This document shows positions 52,889 through 61,256 of a stretch of DNA of 64,000 nt, piece by piece; position 1 is the stretch's first letter; every line of letters starts with the position of its first letter. The notes beneath the pieces are model-generated. The model was given only the letters and a program-made list of their open reading frames with translations, was not told the DNA's origin and made no database searches. Source of the stretch: Micromonospora sp. CCTCC AA 2012012 (GTDB lineage Bacteria; Actinomycetota; Actinomycetes; Mycobacteriales; Micromonosporaceae); NCBI RefSeq assembly GCF_040499845.1, contig NZ_CP159342.1, forward strand, positions 248,001-312,000. Direction: 5' to 3'. The position numbers were made by a program, and so were the translations under genes.

Positions 52889-53719
52889 TCAGGCGGGGCG
52901 TTCGGCGAGGGTGTACCGCACCCGCTGGGTCAGCCGGATCGTCCCGTCGTCGCCCCGCAACCCCTCGGCGAAGTCGGTGGTGGCGGCGCGCAGCGTCGCG
53001 CGCTCGTCCTCGGGTACGGCGTCCCACATGGCGCGCTGGCCGTGCGACATGGAGAACGCGTACCAGTGGTCCGGGTCGGTGAAGACGGCCTGGACGTCGA
53101 CGCCGGTGGTGCGTACCCGTTGGTAGCCGGCGGCGGTCAGCAGCTCCTCGACCCCGGCGTCGCTGGCGAACGGGCCGGCGGTGCCGCTGGTGCGGGCGTC
53201 GAGCAGCTGCGGCGGCAGGTACGGCCGGAAGAGCGCGTCCAGCGCCTCCCAGCGCGGGTCCCGGGCACCGAACGTGGCGATGCCCAGCCGGCCCCCGGGC
53301 ACCAGCAGCTCCCGCCAGGCCCGCAGCGCCGCCGCCGGGTCGGGCAGGAAGAACACCACCAGCGACGAGGCCACCAGGTGGTAGCCGCCGGCCGGCAGGT
53401 CGGGCGCGGTGGCGTCCATCAGGTGTACGTCCACCCCGGTCAGTCCCCGCCGGGCCACCTCGGCACGGGTGGCCGCCACCATCCCGGGCGCCAGGTCGAT
53501 CCCGGTCGCCGAGCCGGTCGGGGCGACCGCCTCGGCGAGTGGGAACAGGGCCGCCCCGCGCCCGCAGCCGACGTCCAGGGCGCGTTCCCCCGGCCGGGGG
53601 GCGAGCGCACGGACCAGCCCCTGGGCGATCGGGGTGAACCAGGGCACGTCGACCTTGTCGTACGTGTCGGCCACCCGGTCGAAGACCGCCGCCACCCGTG
53701 CGCTCGCCGCTGCGTCCAT
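52889..53719 (-). CDS. class I SAM-dependent methyltransferase
   Basis: 276 residues from ATG 53719. VAAVFDRVADTYDKVDVPWF at the N-terminus and LDVGCGRGAALFPLAEAV (motif I) with GIDLAPGMVAATRAEVARRG show a UbiE/COQ5-like methyltransferase; LVASSLVVFFLPDPAAALRAWRE is motif II/III, and RLGIATFG follows. Substrate unknown. Convergent with the glutamine synthetase gene, 6 bp apart. Confidence 0.87.
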   Translation of the reverse strand: MDAAASARVAAVFDRVADTYDKVDVPWFTPIAQGLVRALAPRPGERALDVGCGRGAALFPLAEAVAPTGSATGIDLAPGMVAATRAEVARRGLTGVDVHLMDATAPDLPAGGYHLVASSLVVFFLPDPAAALRAWRELLVPGGRLGIATFGARDPRWEALDALFRPYLPPQLLDARTSGTAGPFASDAGVEELLTAAGYQRVRTTGVDVQAVFTDPDHWYAFSMSHGQRAMWDAVPEDERATLRAATTDFAEGLRGDDGTIRLTQRVRYTLAERPA

Positions 53720-53911
53720 GCCGAGGATTCTCGTCCCGCCGGTGCCGCCGGCACAGCGCCCGTACGGTCCGTCGCCGTGGCCACGGGTACCGGTCGTGCC
53801 GCCCCGACGGGTCCGGGCGGCTCGGGACTGCCGGCGGTGGCGTGCTGCCGCTATCGTCTCGATCACCGTGCCGGCACCACCGTCGGCCGGCGGAGGGTGG
53901 GAGGCAGCCGG

Positions 53912-54337
53912 GTGCTGGAGGATCTGTTCAGCGGGGCGTGGCAGAGCATCGTGTTCGGGGTCGTCGGGGTGGCCCTGATGGCCGGCGGGTTCCTGCTGGT
54001 CGACCTGCTCACCCCGGGCAGGCTGCGGGAGCTGATCTGGGTGCACCGCAACGGCAACGCCGCCCTGCTGCTCGCCGCCAACCAGCTCGGCGTCGCCGGC
54101 ATCGTCTTCACCGCGATCCTGACCAGCTACCACGACTTCGGCAAGGGGCTCGCCTCCACGGTGATCTTCGGGCTGGTCGGCCTGCTGGTGATGGCGCTGG
54201 CGTTCTTCGTGCTGGACCTGCTCACCCCGGGTCGACTCGGCGAGGTCATCTGCGCGGACGAGCCGCACCCGGCGGCCCGGGTCAGCGCCGCCACCCACTT
54301 CGGGGCCGCGCTGATCGTCTGCGCCTGCATCGCCTGA
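53912..54337 (+). CDS. DUF350 membrane protein
   Basis: 141 residues from GTG 53912 (GGAGG upstream). Four hydrophobic helices in two related halves; each half carries LLTPGRL (VDLLTPGRLRE and LDLLTPGRLGE). This inner duplication is the DUF350 pattern. Function unknown; in other bacteria DUF350 is encoded near amidoligase or polyamine enzymes. Confidence 0.8.
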   Translation: MLEDLFSGAWQSIVFGVVGVALMAGGFLLVDLLTPGRLRELIWVHRNGNAALLLAANQLGVAGIVFTAILTSYHDFGKGLASTVIFGLVGLLVMALAFFVLDLLTPGRLGEVICADEPHPAARVSAATHFGAALIVCACIA

Positions 54338-54369
54338 CCGGTGTCGTACCCCCGGTCTAGCTTGCGGGG

Positions 54370-55062
54370 GTGAACCGGACGGACCGTCTCTACGCCCTGG
54401 TCGAAGAGCTGCGGGCGGTGGCGCCGCGCCCGCGCAGCGCCACCTGGCTGGCCCGGCGCTTCGAGGTGAGCAGCCGGACCATCGAGCGTGACATCGGCGC
54501 GTTGCAGGCCTCCGGCGTGCCGATCTGGGCGGAGCCGGGCCGCACCGGCGGTTACGTGGTCGACCGGGCGCGCACCCTGCCGCCGGTCAACCTGACGCCG
54601 GGCGAGGCGGTGGCGATGGCGCTGGGCCTGCACGGGCTCGCCGGCACGCCCTTCGCGTCGGCCGCCGGCGCCGCGCTGCGCAAGCTGGTCGCGGTGATGC
54701 CGGCCGCCGACGTGGCCGAGGCGCACCGGCTGGCCGGCCGGGTGCACCTGATCGGCGACGGGCCGGCCACGCCCGTCCCGGCCGCCGTCGCCGACGCGGT
54801 CGCCGCGCGGCGCGTGCTCCGCCTGGCGTACGCGGACCGCACCGGCGCGGTCTCGTCGCGGGACGTGGAGCCGCTGGGCTATCTCGGCAATCCCCGCCAC
54901 TGGTACCTGGTGGGCTGGTGTCGGCTCCGCGGCGAGCTGCGTTGCTTCCGCACCGACCGGATCGCCTCGGTGCGTCCGCTCTCCGAGGTGGTCACCCGCG
55001 AGCTGGACGCGACCGACCTGGACATCCCGAACGCCCGGATCCGCGCGCTGAGCCTCGTCTGA
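54370..55062 (+). CDS. WYL-domain transcriptional regulator (YafY type)
   Basis: 230 residues from GTG 54370. HTH_11 domain at 1-60: RLYALVEELRAV, SATWLARRFEVSSRTIERDIGAL. The WYL-type region at ~135-200 reads RVLRLAYADRTGAVSSRDVEPLG then HWYLVGWCRLRGELRCFRTDRI. WYL domains sense ligands or nucleic acids. It may control the VOC protein encoded next. Confidence 0.87.
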   Translation: MNRTDRLYALVEELRAVAPRPRSATWLARRFEVSSRTIERDIGALQASGVPIWAEPGRTGGYVVDRARTLPPVNLTPGEAVAMALGLHGLAGTPFASAAGAALRKLVAVMPAADVAEAHRLAGRVHLIGDGPATPVPAAVADAVAARRVLRLAYADRTGAVSSRDVEPLGYLGNPRHWYLVGWCRLRGELRCFRTDRIASVRPLSEVVTRELDATDLDIPNARIRALSLV

Positions 55063-55162
55063 GTTCGCCCGGAAACACCGACAGGACGCTGTCGTGGAGG
55101 TGCCCGAGGCTGACTCCTGACGACGCCGGCCACCCCGGCCGGCGGCACGACGAGGAGGCAGC

Positions 55163-55534
55163 ATGTCCCGCACGCCCATCACCTGGTTCGAGATCGCCTC
55201 GGACCGCCCGGACGAGGCGCAGCGCTTCTACGCCGACCTGTTCGGCTGGACGTTCGAGGAGCAGGGCGAGCCGGGTGCGTCGTACCGACAGACGGAAGCC
55301 GGTGGGGAGCAGGGGATCCACGGCGCGATCCGGGCGACGAACGGCGAGCACCCGAACTACGCGATCTTCTATGCCGAGGTGACCGACGTGGCGGAGACCT
55401 GCCGGCGGGCCGAGGCGGCCGGCGGCAAAATCCTGGTGCCGCTGCACACGGCGGCGAGCGGGCTCACCTTCGCGCACCTGATGGACCCGTCCGGCAATCA
55501 CCTCGGCGTCTTCGCGCCGCCCGCCGCGGCCTGA
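55163..55534 (+). CDS. VOC (glyoxalase-fold) protein
   Basis: 123 residues from ATG 55163 with GAGGAGG upstream. ITWFEIASDRPDEAQRFYADLFGWTF, then HPNYAIFYAEVTDVAETCRR and FAHLMDPSGNHLGVF. It is a single VOC module, probably dimeric. Metal-binding residues are not all obvious, so enzymatic or resistance roles are both possible. It follows the WYL regulator on the same strand with a 100-bp gap. Confidence 0.85.
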   Translation: MSRTPITWFEIASDRPDEAQRFYADLFGWTFEEQGEPGASYRQTEAGGEQGIHGAIRATNGEHPNYAIFYAEVTDVAETCRRAEAAGGKILVPLHTAASGLTFAHLMDPSGNHLGVFAPPAAA

Positions 55535-55698
55535 CCGCGCCGTCGGCCCTCGGGCGCGTTCGTGGTCTCCCGACGACGAGCGCGCCCGACCCGTGGTTCC
55601 ATGCCCCGTAAGGCATTTCCGCAGGTGCAACCTCTTTCACTGCGGGGCACCTGGGAGATTGTCGTCTGTCGATGGTGAACCGCTGGTTTCCAGGGATT

Positions 55699-55713
55699 GA
55701 AGCTGGTAGCTTC
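55699..55713. promoter_or_regulatory. palindrome upstream of alpha-amylase
   Basis: GAAGCT-GGT-AGCTTC, a 6-bp inverted repeat about 83 bp before the amylase start. Size and position fit a LacI-type sugar-responsive operator (MalR-like). No such regulator gene is in the window. Confidence 0.4.
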
Positions 55714-55795
55714 CTGGCACCACACCCCGCAACTTCTTGCAACGCCTTCATCCTTGTGCGTCCGTCGCGCGGGCGCGGGTGTCAGGAGAGCCACC

Positions 55796-58700
55796 ATGAG
55801 GCGTACCACGACCAGCATCCGACGCCGGTGGGGCGCCCTCGCGCTCGTCGCCGGCCTGACCGCCGGCCTGTTGCCGCTCACCGCGGCGGCGGCGGCCAAC
55901 ACGGTCACCGTCTACTACCGACCGCCGACCGCCTGGGGCGGCTCGGTCAACATCCACTACGGCGTCGACGGCGCGGCCTGGACGCCCGTACCGGGCGTCG
56001 CCATGGACGCCGCCTGCACCGGCTGGCGGCGGCGCACCATCGACCTCGGCGCGGCCACCGGCCTCCAGGTCGTCTTCACCAACGGCAGCGGCGTCTGGGA
56101 CAACAACAACGGCGCGAACTACCGCCTCGGCACCGGCCCGGTGACCGTCGCCGCCGGGAAGATCGGCACCGGCGACCCGTGCGCCACCGCCACCCCGACA
56201 CCCACGGCCAGCCCGGCACCGACCGTGAGCCCGTCGGGCAGCACTGCCGAGGTGTTCTACCACCTCACCCCGCGCGGCTGGAGCGCCGCGAACCTGCACT
56301 ACCGGCCCACCGGCGGCGCCTGGACCGCCGTGCCGGGCGTCGCCATGACGGTCGCCTGCGCGGGCTGGGCCCGCAAGGTCGTCGACCTCGGCGCCGCCAC
56401 CGGGCTGACCGCCGCGTTCAACGACAACGCCGGTGCCTGGGACAACAACAACGGCACCGACTACACCCTCGGCACCGGACGGAGCACCGTCGACGGCGGC
56501 CGGGTCACCGCCAACGCCGCCGACCCGTGCACGCCGGTCAGCCCCGACACCACGCCGCCGGCCACGCCGGGCGGGCTGACCGCCCGCGCCGACGGGCTCG
56601 CCGTCACGCTGACCTGGTCGGCCGCCACCGACGACCGGGGCGTCACCGGGTACGAGCTGACCCGTACCGGGGGGACCGGCGGGAGCACCACCGTCACCAG
56701 CACCACCACCTCGTACGTGGCGTACGACCTCGCGCCGGCCACGGCGTACACCTGGACGGTGCGGGCGCTCGACGCGGCCGGCAACCGGTCGGCGGCGAGT
56801 GCGTCCGCGTCCGCGACCACCGGGACCGCCCCGGCCGGCGGGGCTCCGCTCGGCAGTGACCCGCGCGAGGACAGCATCTACTTCGTCATGACGGCGCGCT
56901 TCGCCGACGGCGACAGCGGCAACAACCGGGGCGGCAGCCAGCACGTCAGGTCGGGCAACGCGGCCAACAACGACCCGATGTTCCGGGGCGACTTCAAGGG
57001 GCTGGTCGACAAGCTCGACTACATCAAGGGACTCGGCTTCTCGGCCATCTGGATCACCCCGGTGGTGCTGAACCGCTCCGACTACGACTACCACGGCTAC
57101 CACGGCTGGGACTTCTACCGGGTCGACCCGCGGCTGGAGAGCCCCGGCGCGTCCTACCAGGACCTGATCAACGCGGCGCACGCCAAGGGCATCAAGATCT
57201 TCCAGGACGTGGTCTACAACCACAGCTCCCGCTGGGGCGCCAAGGGACTCTTCGTCCCCACCGTCCACGGCACCCGCGACGACCAGTGGAAGTGGTACTA
57301 CGACCAGCCGCAGGCGGGCCGGGAGTACGACCCGATGGTCGAGGCCACCGGCACCGACCCGACGCTCACCCCGGCGCAGAACGCGCTCGCCAAGGGTCGC
57401 CCCTACAGCGGCGACCTGTGGTCCTCGACCGCCCCCACCGGCAACCAGTGCCTCAACTGGGGAACCCCGACCGGCGCGCGCAGCGCCGAGGGCTACACCC
57501 TCTACCACTGCCAGTGGCCCACCCCGACCAGCCGGCTCTTCCCCGCCGACCTCTACCACCAGTGCTGGATCGGCAACTGGGAGGGCGAGGACGCGCGCAG
57601 CTGCTGGCTGCACGAGGACCTGGCCGACTTCAACACCGAGAACCCGACCGTCCAGCAGTACCTGATCAACGCGTACAACCGGTACATCGACATGGGGGTG
57701 GACGGCTTCCGGATCGACACGGCGGTGCACATCCCCCGGGTCACCTGGAACCGCCGCTTCCTGCCCGCCATCCAGCAGCACGCCGTGAGCCGGTTCGGCG
57801 AGAAGGGCCGGGACTTCTACGTCTTCGGCGAGGTGGCCGCGTTCGTCAACGACAAGTGGAACCGCGGCTCGGTCAACCACTCCGCGCAGTTCTTCACCTG
57901 GAAGGAGCGCAAGGAGTACAGCCCGGACGACGTCAAGGCCGCCATCGAGCAGTACGACTACGAGTCTCTGCTCGGCCCGAACGGCCAGCCGACCACCGAC
58001 AACGCGTTCCTGCGCGGCAACGACTACCACGCCCCGGACCACACGAAGTTCTCCGGCATGAACGTCATCGACATGCGGATGCACATGAACTTCGGCGACG
58101 CCACCAACGCCTTCCTCAACGGGAAGGACTCCGACGACAGCTACAACGACGCCACCTACAACGTCGTCTACGTCGACAGCCACGACTACGGCCCGAACAA
58201 GTCCGCCACCCGGTACGCGGGCGGCACCGACGCCTGGGCCGAGAACATGAGCCTGATGTGGACGTTCCGGGGCGTCCCGACGCTCTACTACGGCTCGGAG
58301 ATCGAGTTCCAGGCCGGGGCGCGGATCGACTGCGGACCGACCTGTCCGCTCGCTACCACCGGCCGGGCCTACTACGGCGACCACCTGGCCGGCAGCGTCA
58401 CCGCCACCGACTTCGGCGTGGTCGGCTCGGCCACCGGGGCGGTCGCCACCACGCTGAGCCAGCCGCTGGTCAGGCACGTGCAGCGGCTCAACCGGATCCG
58501 CCGGGCCGTACCCGCCCTGCAGAAGGGGCAGTACTCGACCGAGGGGGTCAGCGGGAACACGCTGGCGTACAAGCGGCGCTTCACCCAGGGCGCGGTGGAC
58601 AGCTTCGCGCTGGTCACCGTAACCGGCAGCGCCACCTTCAGCGGGATACCGAACGGCACGTACACCGACGCGGTCACCGGTGACGTGAAGACCGTCACCG

Positions 58701-58816
58701 ACGGCACCGTGACGGCCACCGTCAGCGGCAAGGGCAACCTGCGGGTCTACGTGCTCAGCCTGCCCGGCAACCCGGCCCCCGGAAAGATCGGCGCGGACGG
58801 GCCGTACCTGCGCTGA
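55796..58816 (+). CDS. secreted GH13 alpha-amylase with two CBM25 and FN3
   Basis: 1006 residues; the start at ATG 55796 follows CAGGAGAG and gives a classical signal peptide (MRRTTTSIRRRWGALALVAG on to an AAAA-type cleavage site). Domains: CBM25 at ~32-120 and ~148-240 (each with VYYRP/VFYHL and WDNNNG), joined by a Thr/Pro linker; FN3 ~252-345; GH13 barrel from ~365. Catalytic residues: D641 (FRIDTAVH), E679 (FGEVA), D797 (DSHDYG). It hydrolyses starch alpha-1,4 bonds outside the cell. C-terminal all-beta domain ends in LRVYVLSLPG. Confidence 0.94.
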   Translation: MRRTTTSIRRRWGALALVAGLTAGLLPLTAAAAANTVTVYYRPPTAWGGSVNIHYGVDGAAWTPVPGVAMDAACTGWRRRTIDLGAATGLQVVFTNGSGVWDNNNGANYRLGTGPVTVAAGKIGTGDPCATATPTPTASPAPTVSPSGSTAEVFYHLTPRGWSAANLHYRPTGGAWTAVPGVAMTVACAGWARKVVDLGAATGLTAAFNDNAGAWDNNNGTDYTLGTGRSTVDGGRVTANAADPCTPVSPDTTPPATPGGLTARADGLAVTLTWSAATDDRGVTGYELTRTGGTGGSTTVTSTTTSYVAYDLAPATAYTWTVRALDAAGNRSAASASASATTGTAPAGGAPLGSDPREDSIYFVMTARFADGDSGNNRGGSQHVRSGNAANNDPMFRGDFKGLVDKLDYIKGLGFSAIWITPVVLNRSDYDYHGYHGWDFYRVDPRLESPGASYQDLINAAHAKGIKIFQDVVYNHSSRWGAKGLFVPTVHGTRDDQWKWYYDQPQAGREYDPMVEATGTDPTLTPAQNALAKGRPYSGDLWSSTAPTGNQCLNWGTPTGARSAEGYTLYHCQWPTPTSRLFPADLYHQCWIGNWEGEDARSCWLHEDLADFNTENPTVQQYLINAYNRYIDMGVDGFRIDTAVHIPRVTWNRRFLPAIQQHAVSRFGEKGRDFYVFGEVAAFVNDKWNRGSVNHSAQFFTWKERKEYSPDDVKAAIEQYDYESLLGPNGQPTTDNAFLRGNDYHAPDHTKFSGMNVIDMRMHMNFGDATNAFLNGKDSDDSYNDATYNVVYVDSHDYGPNKSATRYAGGTDAWAENMSLMWTFRGVPTLYYGSEIEFQAGARIDCGPTCPLATTGRAYYGDHLAGSVTATDFGVVGSATGAVATTLSQPLVRHVQRLNRIRRAVPALQKGQYSTEGVSGNTLAYKRRFTQGAVDSFALVTVTGSATFSGIPNGTYTDAVTGDVKTVTDGTVTATVSGKGNLRVYVLSLPGNPAPGKIGADGPYLR

Positions 58817-58819
58817 GCC

Positions 58820-58855
58820 GGCGTCCGTCCCGGCAACGCCGCCGGGACGGACGCC
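58820..58855. terminator. hairpin after alpha-amylase
   Basis: GGCGTCCGTCCCGGC (58820-58834) pairs perfectly with GCCGGGACGGACGCC (58841-58855), loop AACGCC. It separates the convergent amylase and secreted protein genes. Confidence 0.85.
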
Positions 58856-58907
58856 CTGCGGCGCCGTCGTCACCCGACGGGGCGGCAGGAGTACGCGGGC
58901 CGGCGGC

Positions 58908-59366
58908 TCAGTTGCCGGGCATGCCGGCCGGGCCGCCGTGGTGGCCGCGCCCGCCGGGACCCGGGAAGACGCCCGCCTCGACGGCCTTGGTGATCGCGTC
59001 GGCCTGCTCCTGGGTGAGCTTGCCGTCCTTCACCGCCTGGGCCAGCCGGTCCTTCAGGGCGGCCTGCCGGTCCTCGGCGGAGGGGCGCTCCGGCCGGTCG
59101 GCCTGGTGCTGCTCGCGGATCTTGTCCAGGGCGGCGGTCACCTTGTCGGTGGGGACGCCCAGCTCCTTGGCGAGCGCCGCGGCGAACTCGGCCTGCCGGT
59201 CGGCCCGCTGCTGCTGCCGGTCGGCGCCCTGGTCGCTGCCGGCGCTCGGGGTCGGGGTGGCGCTGTCCGTGGCGAACGCCACCGTGGGCGCGGCGATCCC
59301 GACGCCCAGGACCCCGGCGGCGGCCAGGCCGGCCAGCAGGTGCTTCTTCGACATCGTGCGGGACAT
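58908..59366 (-). CDS. secreted helical protein, unknown
   Basis: 152 residues from ATG 59366 with GGAGG directly upstream. A signal peptide (KKHLLAGLAAAGVLGVGIAAP) precedes a Gln/Arg/Glu-rich helical body (ELGVPTDKVTAALDKIREQH; DGKLTQEQADAITKAVEAG) and a Gly/His-rich tail. Repeated short helices recall calcium-free EF-hand-like or SHOCT-like modules, but no domain is certain. Confidence 0.75.
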   Translation of the reverse strand: MSRTMSKKHLLAGLAAAGVLGVGIAAPTVAFATDSATPTPSAGSDQGADRQQQRADRQAEFAAALAKELGVPTDKVTAALDKIREQHQADRPERPSAEDRQAALKDRLAQAVKDGKLTQEQADAITKAVEAGVFPGPGGRGHHGGPAGMPGN

Positions 59367-59488
59367 CAGTCCTCCGGTTGGTCGGTGGTGGTGCGCTGAC
59401 GTCACCGACTGTGACCGGCCCGGCTGGGGGCAACCCGTGGTGACCCTGTGCGCGAGCTGGCAATACCGGACCGGTGGTCGGGCAGGAG

Positions 59489-60418
59489 TCAGCGGACCGC
59501 CGGGGAGACCGTCAGGGTGCCCGCGTCCGCGTCGAGCACGGCCGACGTGCCGACCGGGACGGTGAGCTGGCCGGGGCCGTGGCCGATCGGGAGGCCGCCG
59601 AGGACCGGTACGCCGAGGTCGGCCAGGCGCTCGGTGAGCACGTCGGTGACGCCTGTGTCCCAGCCGTCCGCGCACTCGGTGAACTGACCCACCGCCACCC
59701 CGGCCACCCCGTCCAGCGCGCCGGCCCGCCGCAGGTGGGTGAGCATCCGGTCCACCTTGTACGGCGGCTCCTGCACCTCCTCGACCAGCAGCACCGCCCC
59801 GGTCAGGTCCGGCATGTCCGGCGTGCCGAGCGACGCGGTGATCAGGCACAGGTTGCCGCCGAGCAGCCGCCCCTGCGCGCGACCCGGCACCCGGACCGCG
59901 TACGTCTCCTCCTCGGCGACGGCGGCCACCGTCACCGGCTCGGTGGTCATCAGCGCGGCGTGCATCGACTCCGCCGAACTCAACGGCAGACGTTCGTCCC
60001 GCCAGGCGGCCCCCGGGCCGTGCACGCCGGCCAGCCGGGCACCCCGCCAGAGCGCGAACTGCAGGGCGGTGATGTCGGAGAAACCGGCCAGCACCTTCGG
60101 GTCCCGCCGGACGGCGGCCATGTCGATCAGGTCCACCACCCGCTGCGCGCCGTAGCCGCCCCGGGTGCAGATCACCCCGCGGATCGTCGGGTCGGCGAAG
60201 GCGGCGTTCAGGTCGGCCGCGCGCAGCGCGTCGTCGCCGGCCAGATAACCCCGCCGGGCGTACGCGTTCGGGGCGAGCACCGGGCGCAGCCCCCAGCCGG
60301 TGAGCAGCTCCACGCCCCGCGCCACCCGCTCCGGGCTGGTCGGTCCGGACGGGGAGACCAGCATCACCCGGTCACCGGGACGCAGGACGGGCGGGCGCAG
60401 GCAGTCGTCGGTGGGCAC
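59489..60418 (-). CDS. LD-carboxypeptidase (peptidase S66, MccF-like)
   Basis: 309 residues. RPGDRVMLVSPSGP at the start, the VICTRGGYGAQRVVDLID loop, AGFSDITALQ with the nucleophile Ser, LLVEEVQEPPYKVDRML with the Glu, and GLPIGHGPGQLTVPVG with the His. It removes the terminal D-Ala from cytoplasmic murein tetrapeptides; the MccF branch cleaves peptide-nucleotide antibiotics. The two roles cannot be told apart from sequence alone. Confidence 0.9.
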   Translation of the reverse strand: MPTDDCLRPPVLRPGDRVMLVSPSGPTSPERVARGVELLTGWGLRPVLAPNAYARRGYLAGDDALRAADLNAAFADPTIRGVICTRGGYGAQRVVDLIDMAAVRRDPKVLAGFSDITALQFALWRGARLAGVHGPGAAWRDERLPLSSAESMHAALMTTEPVTVAAVAEEETYAVRVPGRAQGRLLGGNLCLITASLGTPDMPDLTGAVLLVEEVQEPPYKVDRMLTHLRRAGALDGVAGVAVGQFTECADGWDTGVTDVLTERLADLGVPVLGGLPIGHGPGQLTVPVGTSAVLDADAGTLTVSPAVR

Positions 60419-60490
60419 AGCGGGAGCCTAGTGCGCGCCAGGGTGGAGCCGTTCCGGGCGTTCGGCCGCGTACCCGATAGCCTCGACGTC

Positions 60491-61255
60491 GTGGCGACCG
60501 CGCTGGTGATCGAGAACGACCCGACCGACGACCTCCGCCGGCTGGGGGAGTGGCTGACCGAGGGGGGCCTCGACCTGCGGGTCGTCCGCCCGCACGCGGG
60601 CGAGGAGCTCCCCGCCGACCTGGCGGGCTTCGCCGCGCTCGTGGTGCTCGGCGGTGAACAGCAGGCGTACCCGCTGCCCGACGGCACCCCCGGCGCGCCC
60701 TGGTTCCCCGCGCTGGAGGGGCTGCTGCGCAAGGCCGTCCGGCACCGGCTGCCCACCCTCGCCGTCTGCCTCGGCGCCCAACTGCTCGCCACCGCGCACG
60801 CCGGCGAGGTCACGCGCAGCACGTCCGGGCCCGAGGTCGGCCCCGGCGTGGTCGGCAAGCGGGACGCCGCCGATACCGACCCGCTCTTCCGGTACGTGCC
60901 GCTCATCCCGGACGTGCTCCAGTGGCACTCCGACGAGATCACCGCGCTGCCCCGGGGCGCCACCCTGCTCGCCGCCTCCACCCGCTATCCGCACCAGGCG
61001 TACCGCCTCGGTGACCGGGCCTGGGGCCTCCAGTTCCACATCGAGTGCGACACCGCGATGATCGCGGACTGGGCCCGCGACTCCGACCTGCTGGCCGAGC
61101 TGGGCTACGACGAGGAGCTGGTGGTGGCCGCCTGTGACCGGGTGATGGCCGACGTCGAGGAGGTCTGGCAGCCGTTCGCCGTCCGGTTCGCCGCGCTCGC
61201 CCTCGGCGAGCTGGACGACGCCCCCCGGCGCAGCCTCCCCCTGCTCGGGCAGTGA
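60491..61255 (+). CDS. class I glutamine amidotransferase-like protein
   Basis: 254 residues from GTG 60491. CLGAQLLATAH holds the nucleophile Cys (nucleophile elbow), and LQFHIECDTAM the His-Glu pair, so the triad is complete. No synthase domain is fused or adjacent, so it is a free-standing GATase1, perhaps acting on gamma-glutamyl compounds. It lies one base before glnE, indicating co-translation. Confidence 0.87.
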   Translation: MATALVIENDPTDDLRRLGEWLTEGGLDLRVVRPHAGEELPADLAGFAALVVLGGEQQAYPLPDGTPGAPWFPALEGLLRKAVRHRLPTLAVCLGAQLLATAHAGEVTRSTSGPEVGPGVVGKRDAADTDPLFRYVPLIPDVLQWHSDEITALPRGATLLAASTRYPHQAYRLGDRAWGLQFHIECDTAMIADWARDSDLLAELGYDEELVVAACDRVMADVEEVWQPFAVRFAALALGELDDAPRRSLPLLGQ

Positions 61256-61256
61256 G

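Noticed and set aside
55748..58873. 1041-residue minus-strand open frame opposite the alpha-amylase
   Set aside because: No domain; Val/Gly/Arg-rich antisense by-product. The plus strand has signal peptide, CBM25 and GH13 motifs.
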